DNA of 64,000 nt, from contig JAVUNC010000004.1 of NCBI GenBank assembly GCA_032173965.1, positions 60,861,501 to 60,925,500 on the forward strand, written 5' to 3'. A model generated the notes under the pieces. It worked only from the letters and a program-made list of their open reading frames with translations. It was not told where the DNA came from and did no database searches. Source of the DNA: Sitta carolinensis. Taxonomy: Eukaryota > Chordata > Aves > Passeriformes > Sittidae. A program made the translations under genes and the position numbers. Positions 1 through 10,300 of this stretch are shown here, in pieces (position 1 is the first letter of the stretch; every line of letters starts with the position of its first letter).

Positions 1-28
1 GCTCGTCCAGGGTCAACCCACCACACAT
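1..28 (-). mobile_element. Edge of an avian LTR retroelement (cut by window)
   Basis: The first bases, read on the minus strand, contain TGTGGTGGGTTGACCCTGG. I recognise this as the 5' start of a common bird LTR family. The rest of the element would lie left of the window. A related copy occurs at about 45762-46070. Family name and age cannot be settled from 28 bases. Confidence 0.5.
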
Positions 29-3000
29 TTTTAGTCTGAGATTATAACATTTGCATGATTATTAGTCAATCCTAATTATTCTTGAGAGATAAGACTGTCT
101 CTCACAAGAGACATGAATTTCAAAGGAATAGTAATAGGCATCTCAAAATCAAAACAAAGGTGTTCTGCCTAAAATAGAAAAAAATAGTAAAATTGCAGGA
201 TATGTCATTACATGTATTTTCCCAAACATTATGAAACGTTTTAGAAAAATACATCTATGTAGTTTGCACATTGTGTTTAAAATTTTCTCTGAAATATGCC
301 TGCAGCAATATGCTGTGTGAGAACTGAAGAGGAAACATGGTCATCTATTTAATGGACTAAGGTAACTAAAATACAAGTAGCTGCAGTTAAAAATATGCAG
401 TTGGTCTAAAGTCTTCACTAGTTGTTATCTAAATATCACAGGTTGTTGAGTTTTTATTTCACTCAATATTCCTTTCAATACCAGTGGGATATTTAAGTTA
501 ATAAATGCCACTGGTAATTATTATTCCAAGTGTAGTCGACATTTGAAAGCAAATAATCACAGTGAAACACGATATAAAAATGTTAATTTATATCTAGGAC
601 AAGCAATCTAATTATGCTCCCATTTCAATCTTCCCATTGCTCTCAACATGGACAGTCGAGAGAAAAGCAACCCAGCCATACTAAGAGAGACACAGAGCAT
701 GAACAGGTGTGATCAGCGTCCTTCTTTGTCTTCCTTGAAGTCACCTCACAAGAGATTCTTCAATTTTGATCAAAAGAGATTTTAAATCTTATTTTATTTT
801 CTTGTGCTCACATCTCTTCAAAGCAGGATGCAGAGAAGATTTATCTCCGAAGATACAGGGAGAGAGCGTTGAGTCTTTCTCGCTGCTGCTGTGAGGGTCA
901 GGACTGCCAGCTGCAGCTGACTGTGTAGAGCTTTATTCCTCCCAGCGATGACAAGAGCAGCTGTGGCTCCAAAGCCGCTGTCAGCTCAGAGATGATTTGT
1001 CATGGGTGATCTGTCACGGGCTGTCCCAGCTGTGCCTCTGTGGCACCTCTTCAAATACATGAGAAGCTTTGCATCACAGTGAACACAGCCCTCCTGCCGA
1101 GCACCGTCACCTTTCTGTCCCCAGCGCGCTGCTGCGAAACTCTGCGTGCACAGCAAGGGCTGCGTGACAGCAGTTGAGTCACTTCACTGGTGAGCTGTGA
1201 CAAAGCAGTTTTCCGGCAGGAGAAGGCAGCCAAGCTATGATGGCCTGAGGCAAGGGTTATCCTCTTACAGAGTTAAGGCAGCAGTGAGTAACAGGGCAGG
1301 CGGACCAAACTCAACAAGGTTTCTGTGGGGCTTAGCACAGTTTCTACTCTGCAGTTTGGGGATACTCAGTGACAACTCCCATATGTGCTAAGACTCAGGG
1401 GCATAAATGAAGCTGTGTAACAGCAGCACAGGTTCTCTCATCTTGGCAGTCAGTGCAGATGTGTGCTTGTTTCTGGGTTATCTGATGTACCCACCTTTAA
1501 TTCCACTTAGAAGGAAAAAGGCAGTTGCTCCTTTCAGCCAGCAGCTGCCACTGCCGCCTTTCTCTGTCTCAAAACAGTTTTGAGGGAGAAAGTGTTTGTT
1601 AAGCAGGTGAACTTATGTTTGTTTGAGGGGTTGGTTCTTTCCTTTACTGGAATAAAAAAAAAGGAGGAAAGAAGGGGACTTGAGTTGGCAGCATTTATTC
1701 CCTTAACTTCTCAGCACCAGCTGCTATTGCTTCTGAAAGAGTCCAGAGTAATAATCCTGGTGCTTTTACATGGATTGCTAAGCTTTGTATTTAACCACAA
1801 CCTCAATATAATACATGTGGCTGATGCTGCAAAAGGCTCACTATACACACAGGGAGAACCAGGAAGAAAAATGAGAAGGGGGACTTCCGATAAGCTCCAC
1901 CCTCAAAAATAAACTCTATTCAGGTTATGTAACACAATGTAGTGCAGATGTTGAGCTTGATCACATCTTAGTCTTAGACTCTTGGGGCTTTTTTCTCCCC
2001 CATGAAGTCCAGAAGCACTTGGGATGAATCGAGTTCCAGATGCTTAAATTCTTACTGAGATTTTTAAGATTCTCAGTAGCACTTTAGACTGGTTTGTTCT
2101 TAGATGTGGTTTGATGCTGCCTCTCTTTTATCATGTGCTGTGAAAATCAGCAAAATCAGGCTGACCCAGAAGGTGCTGTGCTTGGACAGATGAGCTGGGG
2201 TTCCCTGAAATGAGTGGGGTAACTCATGCCCCAGTGCAGGTTACTGTGGGTTACTCTTGCACCTTATTTGCAAAGCTGTCTATGAAACCTTGGCCTCCCT
2301 TTGCTTTTCCTTAAGTCGTGCTTCCTGCAGAACCAAACACATTTCTGTGCCAGCCCATTCTGTGCTGTGACTGCGCTGGAGAGGAAAAACATGATCTGTT
2401 AAGTCTGCAGGGCTGGGGTAAGTGAGCAGCAAACTGAAATGTTCCATTCATCAGATATCAGATCTTCACTAAGAAAATAGATGGGCAGTTTTAATAGAAG
2501 CATCTGTTCAATATTAAAAATATGTTTTAATGCTTTTCTCATTAACTAAAATAAGGAAACCTGAAATTTCTTTGATGAAAACCTTTGGATGCAATTTTTT
2601 TGTTTTACTTTTAAAATGTTACCTATAAATTGCATACAGCCATGAGTACTGCTTGTTTTTTCAATGTATTTAAGTGGTTTGGAGACTCAGAATGCATCCT
2701 CAGACTTTTCTGAATGCTTACTGTGGGCCACAATGGGAATATACAGTTGCTTGTGTCTTCCCACAAGTTTTGCTATTCACAAGCCTAATTTTAATCCTGT
2801 AATATCTGGTATTTGTTGGCTGAAACAGTCTGGGGTTTTTGGTAGCAGAAGTTGGTAGGTTAATATGTGGCCAATGCTAACACCTTCTCTGTGAGTAACC
2901 TGCCAGCCTTCCATAGAAGGTGTGGAACCCTCCCATGGCATTTGAGGTGTAGGGAGACAAACACCATTGGAAGCCAGCCTGGATAATGTTCAGTACAAAG

Positions 3001-3796
3001 AAGAACATCATGTCTCTGGAATGGTGCTGCTCCAGGCCCTCAAAAAATGAACAAACCAGCCATCAAACCAACAAAACCCCCCTTTGTCTCCAGCTTAAAT
3101 GTGCACGTGGATTTTATCCTGTTGCTATGTCTTCCCAAACTTCGAAATATTCATAAGTAGGAAAAAGAAATTACTGGTCAGAGATGAACTTTCCTCTCCC
3201 TTTCTCTCCCACCTGCTGGAGAAGACAAATTGTCTGTCCCTCTCCCACTGCACCACCAGGTGCCAGCACACTTTTATGAGAGATCAACTTAAGTAAAAAT
3301 GCATGTTCCAGACTAAGGGCAAGGCTGGGAAATAACCCAGACCAGCTTCCTGAATGTCAGCAGGGAAGATATTTACATGAGAGGAGCAGCACAGAAGACT
3401 TTTATGTTGATACCTTCTGGAGACAATGATTGCATATCAAGAGTAACAGGATTTTTGCTTTTAATATTGTTATCATCACTGCCATTAGTTAGTGTAAATC
3501 AAGGCTTCAGTTGAATGAATAATTTAAACGAGTTTAAATGTGATTTTGTTTATGAAGGAAAGTTTAATATGAATGGCGCTCTGTAAACTGACTAGGGTTT
3601 AGTTCAGAGTTTCTAGATTTAGACAATGTAAACAGCATCGTTTTTAGTTTTGGACCATTTACAATGTCATAACCATGAAGAGTGGATTTAGCAGAGGGTT
3701 TGTTTTACATACCTGCTACGCTGGGGAAAAGAAACAATAAAAATCAGGGCATTTGCTTTACATAGAGCTGGTATGCTTTTGAGAACAAAACATTTT

Positions 3797-3800
<4 letters not shown>
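29..3800. other. Intergenic or upstream-gene 3' region, no gene recognised
   Basis: No exon with convincing splice sites or recognisable protein was found on either strand. AATAAA-like hexamers occur near 1906 and 3736, so the 3' UTR of an upstream gene could end here. In other vertebrates TULP4 lies on this side of TMEM181, but nothing here shows a TULP4 coding exon. The open frame of about 110 codons at 1580-1912 has no recognisable features. Confidence 0.5.

Positions 3801-3840
<40 letters not shown>
3801..3840. repeat. Poly(A) tract, 40 uninterrupted A
   Basis: Forty consecutive A residues sit immediately before the GC-rich TMEM181 promoter island. It could be the tail of an old retrocopy or a length-variable homopolymer. 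No target-site duplication is obvious. Confidence 0.9.
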
Positions 3841-3842
<2 letters not shown>

Positions 3843-3965
3843 TGTTTTTAGCGGAGGTAATGCGAGCTCGCCGCTTGCTCCCCGGCACCGGCCGCCCCTC
3901 TCCGTGGTGCTGAAGCGGCTCCCTCCGCCCCCGAGGGCGCGGGCCGTGCGCGGAGGGCCCGCCCC

Positions 3966-4087
3966 GCATCCTCCGCCCCTGCATCCCTCATTCCTGCATC
4001 CCTCATTCCTGCGTCCCCTGCATTCGGCCCCTCTCATCCCCCTTCCCTGCATCCCCCGCTCCTGCATCCGCTCCCCCCCGCATCCGC
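3966..4087 (+). repeat. Imperfect C/T-rich minisatellite in the 1a leader region
   Basis: Degenerate tandem units of the type GCATCCCTCATTCCT recur about every 15 bases, then decay into CATCC-rich sequence. It lies just upstream of exon 1a and may be part of the 5' UTR. Confidence 0.7.
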
Positions 4088-4157
4088 CGCCGCTGCGGCT
4101 CCTGCGCCGCCCCCGCCCCGCGGCCGCGCAGCGCCGGGCGGGCTCCGGCGGGGCTCC

Positions 4158-4178
4158 ATGGCGGAGCGCGGGGCCTGA
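4158..4178 (+). other. Upstream ORF of six codons before TMEM181 exon 1a start
   Basis: An ATG followed by GCG GAG CGC GGG GCC and TGA closes 18 bases before the main ATG at 4197. Its context has G at +4 but T at -3, so it is a moderate start. If the leader includes it, it could lower translation of the long isoform. Confidence 0.4.
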
Positions 4179-4196
4179 GGCGGCGGCGTGGGCGGC

Positions 4197-4327
4197 ATGG
4201 AGGCCGATTTCGCCGCCTTCGGCAGCCCGCTGTGCGGCGAGGTCAAGCGCTTCTGCCGGCGGGTGCGGGAGACGTACCGGGAGATCCAGGAGGACCTCAC
4301 GCCCTACAAGGATGATCGCTACTACCG
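4197..4327 (+). CDS. TMEM181: TMEM181 coding exon 1a (long N-terminus)
   Basis: ATG in GGCGGCATGG context (G at -3, G at +4) encodes about 44 residues rich in charged, helix-forming sequence, ending KDDRYYR. The exon ends CG|GTACTG (phase 2), a donor lacking G at +5. Joined to exon 2 it gives R-L-A-P-M, as I recall for the long mammalian form. Confidence 0.9.
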
Positions 4328-7300
4328 GTACTGCCGCGATCGGGGGGCCGAGCGGGGGGCTGGGTGCCGGGCATCACACACCGAGCCCCGGCGGGGGCTG
4401 CTGCAGGGTCCCGCAGCCCTGCCCGGGGGTGCGCTCCGGCAGCGCCTCCCGCTCTGCCAGCCCCACGCCTCTCCGCCGGCGCGCACCTGTTAATGCCGCG
4501 ACACGGGCCATTCCCACCTGCGCCCCGCGGCGCCGCGCCTTGTCCGCTCTCCTAGCAAGCGAGGGGGATGTGGGCTGGAGGCAGCCGCGAAGCAATCCTG
4601 GAATAGGATAAGAATAGATTAGGAAAAATGAGAGTGGATGGCAAAGGTTGAGGTCAGAAGGGACAGATACACTGCGTGGGCTACACCCACATTTCTTCTG
4701 AGCCTTGCCCTGTCTGCTGTTTCCGTGACTGACCAGTGATGGCTGGAGAATATGGATGGTTTGAGATTACACGAGGCTACGAAGGGTTCCAAGGGTGTTG
4801 GATGCCTGAGTTATAAATGAAGAGAATTTTTGAATTGGAGGAAGGTTCTGAAAAAGTAGAATGAACATCAGGAGAAACAGGTGCCAGGAGCTACGCAGAG
4901 AATGGGTGCGGTTCAGCCACACAAATACAAGTTGGGGAATAGTTATATGACCTTTTTGTCTAAAAAGCATATAGGATTTGTAATATTTTATAAAATAACC
5001 TCTATAAACAACGACATTGTCTTATACACATGAAGAAGATAAATGTACAGCAGAAGCATAAGAAGTGAGAGTTTCGCCACCTACTTTAGTCAACATTTCA
5101 AACCTTAGTGCAAGCTATGTCCAATTCTGAACACCATAATTCAACAGCCTCTCAGTGGAAGAGAGGATAAGACACAGATAATCAAAACATAGCTTTGAGA
5201 AAAATTTGAGATTACTCCCCCAAAAGAACAAACATCGAAGATGGAGGAATAGGAATTTCCGTTAAGAGAAACCTCATGTTCATCTTGGACAGAACATTAC
5301 AGAGTAATATTAACAGAAGCAATAAAAGTTCCTGTTAGACATAAAAAAAAAAAAAAAAAAAAAATCTGAATGGGAAGGATGGCAAAACACTACAAGGATT
5401 ATCCAGAGAGACTCTAGCATCTCCGTCACTGGAGGTTTTTAAAAACTTTTGACAAACACATGCCAGGAAAGTCTTAGATCTGGCAGATGCTGTCCTAAGA
5501 GAGAAGGAAAGATGAGGTACCTTGTAAGGTCTTCTCCAGCTCTATTTTCGTGTGCATCTGAGCAGCCTGCTTTGGCACAGTGCCCCAGCTGTCGTGCTGG
5601 GGTCATTTGTTCTGCTTAAGTCATTTGACTTCAGAATGTGTTTTTTCCCAGTGAAGGGCCAGGTGGTCCATTAGATTGAATTTGTCTCAAAATCAAAGAC
5701 TACAGTGGCACAGAGCTTGGAAACACTGCCTGACAGCTTAGCAGAGTCTAATAAAAGCACGGTCTTTCCTAGCAGGACAGCAGTTCCTTGCACTTGAGCA
5801 TGGTGTGAGAAGCCATGGGAGGTGATAAGGGGTGATAGAAATGTACCTGTGTGCATCTGGCAGTGCGATGAGGAATACTGGCACTAGAATGGAGAAAGAG
5901 GGGAGACAGTAACTTGTGGAATTAACAAATAAGAGGTCCTGGGAGAGGCATTTGTTCAGCTTTATTTCCAGAAGAATCTTGAGCTCTTCAAAATAAATTG
6001 TTATTAATTCATTTTTATGACCTTAAGAGTGTATGGAGGGACTGTCTACATTGAAAAGAAAGATACTACCTCGCTGCATCAAATGAGCTTGTGGAGTTAC
6101 TGCTAGATTGCCCTTTCTTCAGTGACAATACCCCCAAGAGGTATCAGCAGCTGGTCATCTAGAATGAAATGGAGTAATACTGGACTCTTAACATGGAAAT
6201 AATATTTCCTGACTTACAAGTCATGCTAGTACGTCTCTGCATTTCCAAGATCTTAACCTAAGTGACCTGGTATACAGTTTCTGTTACTGCCACTGCATCC
6301 CTGCTGTTCTGGCGAGTGTTTTCCTTCAGCACTATGGATGGATGTAGCAATGGCACCTTGCTTTTCAGATACCTGGTGTGGAGGAGGGTTTCTTGATGCT
6401 ACCACACATTCTTCTTACAGGCAACTCTCACTTACGGGAAGGAGAATTAGATTCTTTATCCTCTTGTCCCTCCTTGGTTTACTCAGGACATTTGGTCAGG
6501 TTATAAATGAGTACACTCTGGGATGTAATGTAGAGACTTACTGCTCTAACAGCAAAAGGATTTTGGAAATTTGACCAAGGAAATGATGTAATGATGTTTT
6601 TACTTCAAATCAAGGAGTTTCTTTAAAATAATCAGGTTACTAAAACAAATAAGATCTTATACTAGACCAAAAAAAAAAAAAAAAAAAAAAAAAAGGTAAA
6701 ACTATATAAAAGCATGTGTTTTCCCTTTCAGCCTTCTCTTAGTGCCAACCAGAAAACACAAAACTGGAAAGTTTTGGAGCAGAGCTGATACAGAAATGGA
6801 AAACCACCAAGCAGTCAGTCCCCTTTGTGACCCTTGACTCAGGAGTGCTTGCTGTAAGCTGTGCTGTATGTGCTTATTTTTTGTAGCAGGGAACTCAATA
6901 CAAGGGGATGACCCATCTCAGAGATGACTGACAGAGCTGCTATCCCAAGTAACTCATGTCATGGATGGCTGAGTAATTTCTGATTCAGCTCTGAGGCCAT
7001 CCCAGCTTAGTGACGGCTTTTGGTGATGTTTTCCTTTAATGCTCTTGAACATATGGTCCAGTAGCTTTCTGTGAGCAGCCTGCTCTCTGGACACGGGGCA
7101 CAACTGAGACTGGCAGGCTCCTTGGCCATCCCAGCTTATGTCATCTTCACTCTGCAGAGTCCCAGGGCACTCATTCACACCATATAGATTGAGGGGTGTC
7201 CATGCTAGTGACAATAGCCCAGAACAGTCTGTTCCTTGTTCCTCCTGGTGTATTTCCCCCTGAGCAAGAGCTGCTTCACTCAGTCATCAGAGAGAGACCA

Positions 7301-10300
7301 AGAGATCAGGGCTAGCCATGGCTCAGCACGCTGATGAGCCCCATCTGTCTAGGTTAGGGGTTCCCTTAGGCAGACATGGCACTGCATGGCGTGCTTGTCA
7401 AAGAGACTGTGTATTTACAGGCTAGGAGGTGTGATATTCAATAAGCTCATTGGCAAGCCAGACACAGGGCTGGGCTGGACTCAGTGCACTGAAGATCAGT
7501 CTGTGGTACACCATGTGGTGCTTGGTGCAGTAGATAAGCTCAGAGAAGGCAGAGGAGAAAAAACGTTACCCTCTCCCATGGGTCGTGTGGACTGCCATAA
7601 AGCACATCAGATTTATTGCAACAGCTTCTGGACTGCTCTGATTTGTACCTCTGAAAAATTGCTCCAAACAACCCCCTTGAATGAACAGTTTGTTCAATTG
7701 CCTGGTGTCTCCCCTGCACTCCAATATGTTCCTTTCTCCTTTAGCATGACTCCTGGCTGGGGTGGCAGGGCAGGGAGAGCTGGCAGAGGGCTGGCAGAGG
7801 ACAACTCCCCTGCTTCTTTAAGGCATTTTGAGTAGACTACTGGTATGAAGAGAGTTTAGAACCAATGTTACTAAACCACATTTTTATCTCTGACATGCTA
7901 GCAGTGAGATACCAAAGCTTACCAGAAGACACCAGGCTTCCCAATCAGCTGACGGATATTTTTCAGGAGGAATTTCATAACTCTGTCACCTAGCTGATGT
8001 TGAAGAGTTCAGCTTGCTGAAAACATTTTGACAGGGATTGAAGTGCCTATCTGATAGACAGGAGAGAGCAGGAGGGTGGGTGGCCGAATTGTAATCTGAC
8101 ATCAGAGTTGCATAACTGCAACATGGCATTCCTGAAAAATCAATTTCGAGGTTAATGAACATGTCCCACTGGCCAATCAGCTTATACAAGGAAGCACAGT
8201 ATAGATGCTGAATTTAGTAATAATACCCAGAGACTGAGACGAATGACCTACAATCTGCCCTGCTTTAAACACGGGATAAATTTTAAACTCCTATCATAAT
8301 ATGACATTTTGTACATCAAAAAGAAAATACTATATATAGGACATCACAAAAAGTATTTTTTTAACTTGCAGCTTTAATTAATTCTTGATGTTACACAGAC
8401 AATCTTCAAACCATGAGGGAAAATTTCATTGACAGTGGTTCTGCTCCTTTGGCAAAAAGACCAGAGAATACCACGTAATTTGACTCAGCAATAAAGAAAA
8501 GCTGTTCATTTTTCCTTAGAGAACTAGTATCTGTGTGCTCCACAGAAGAAACCTGAAGTTGCCAGAGAAGGCTGTTGTGATAAATTGTATATTTCTTCAC
8601 ACAAGAAAATCTACCAGGGCTCAAAGTGCAAGTCTGTGAGAAGCCAGGGGATCAACAAGACCTTGTTGGATATCTGCAGTCAAATTCCTGGAAGGTTCAT
8701 GCTGCCTTCAGCCTTGACCCAGGCAGGATTCTCAGTGGCTGCTTTGAGCCACAGCTGGTACCCTTCTCTTGTTGTTTCAGGGTCCTGGTAATTGGAAGAA
8801 TGACCCCAATGGGAAGTGAACATCTAGGGCCAGAAGGCTTGAAACAGAGAGAGGAGGATGAGACTGACACTGTAGCTTCATGATTGCTTTTAGCTGCCAT
8901 AAGCTGGCTCTGTGGCTGGAAGAAGCCACCCCAGCTCTTATTTCCCTGGTCACACATTTCTGCTCTCTTCCTCATCTGCCCACAATTAATCCTTTATCTG
9001 CACAGTGTCTGAGCAACTGATTCCTAGGTGATCTTTAACTCAGATGATTTCCATTATTCAATTCACCAGCCTACTGCACTAACTCAAGTGCTGGCAAAAT
9101 TCAAAGAGCTCCAGCTAGAGAGAGGCAGGATTTCACCTGTTGTCACTGAAGCTGTAGGTGTAAGCCATGAAAGTGTAAACTGGCCATGAAAGTACAGCTT
9201 TAGTGCTAAAGTCAGTGTAAGTAGAATCCCAGCTGAGTGAGCATTCAGCCTCTTATTCATAGCTCAGTCTGCCTTCTCTTGCAAGCCTCATTCGTCACAC
9301 ACTGTCCAGCTCCTACAACAGATGAGGCAGACAGCAGCTTCTTGCACTCTTTCATCGCAGAGCAGGTCAGACAAGGCACTGAGTGGCACCTTCTTGGAAG
9401 AAGCAGAGTGAGACTGATTGACTCTGTGGAGAGAGGAGTTTCACAGTGTCTTCCCTCCAAATGTTTAGTTTGTAAACTCAGTGCCAAAATTTCCACAAAA
9501 AATAGCATGCAATGTACCTGTTTACAGTGTATTCACAACCCTTTGAAGGTTAGTAGATGGCAAAGAGAAATGTGGTCCCATGGCTAACTGCAGTGAGCTG
9601 GATTTCAAGCTCTGCCACCCACATTGGTGACTTTTGGCAAGGCTCAGTCTCTCTGTGCTTCAAATTTTCTACCTACTCAATGAGAAGAACGTATTTTTGG
9701 TTTGAGAATAGTAAATTCATGTTAGTGAGACACCTGAGTGCCGGAGGGATTGGAGCAGTCCTTGGAACAGCTCAGTTGTGAGCACATGAAAGGAAGTGTA
9801 ACTGCAGACAGTCTTAACACTACAACTGGGCTTCCCAGAACACTGGGAATGGTCACAGATGCTGTTAGCACCATTCCATCATTTTCTGGCCAAGGAGAAC
9901 TTGTTAGAGAAGCCTGAAGTGAGCTGAAAGCAACACAATGCATGGACAGGAGCCAGCTGTGCCAGGGGGCCGAGGAGGCCAATGGCATCCTGGCCTGGAT
10001 CAGCAATGGTGTGGCCAGCAGGAGCAGGGCAGGGATTGTCCCCCTGTGCTGGGCACTGCTGAGGCTGCCCCTCCAGTGCTGTGTCCAGTGCTGGGACCCT
10101 CACTACAGGAGGACACTGAGGGGCTGGGGCAGGTGCAGAGAAGGGCAGCAGAGCTGGTGAAGGGTTGGAGCACAGGGATGATGAGGAGCGGCTGAGGGAG
10201 CTGGGAGTGTTTAGCCTGGAGGAGGCTCAGGGGAGACCTCATCGCTCTCTACGACCACCTGAAAGGTTTAGCCAGGTGGGAATCAGTGACAGGACAAGAG

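Larger units (their letters stand above)
3845..4560 (+). promoter_or_regulatory. TMEM181: CpG island, distal TMEM181 promoter (1a)
   Basis: A sharp GC- and CpG-rich block rises from AT-rich flanks and encloses TMEM181 coding exon 1a. It has GC-box-like CCGCCCC runs and no TATA box in the expected place. This fits a broad housekeeping-type promoter. The transcription start is not determinable, but probably lies between 3860 and 4190. Confidence 0.8.
4328..9937. other. TMEM181 intron 1, first part
   Basis: Non-coding. It contains an old CR1 fragment (about 5095-5560) and two poly(A) runs. The rest is unremarkable AT-rich intron. Open frames here (for example 7386-7835, 149 codons) show no recognisable family and no credible exon boundaries. 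Confidence 0.6.

Noticed and set aside
1580..1912. 110-codon open frame left of TMEM181
   Set aside because: No recognisable motif, no supporting splice or promoter context, and a composition typical of chance frames.
1..3800. Exons of TULP4, expected by synteny
   Set aside because: No coding segment of that protein could be recognised. At most, untranslated sequence could be here.
3904..4611. 235-codon open frame on the + strand across the TMEM181 promoter
   Set aside because: A GC-rich, stop-poor CpG island with proline/arginine/alanine-biased translation. The real TMEM181 frame is a different one starting at 4197.
7386..7835. 149-codon open frame in TMEM181 intron 1
   Set aside because: Starts and ends arbitrarily, with no family resemblance or splice signals; read as intron.
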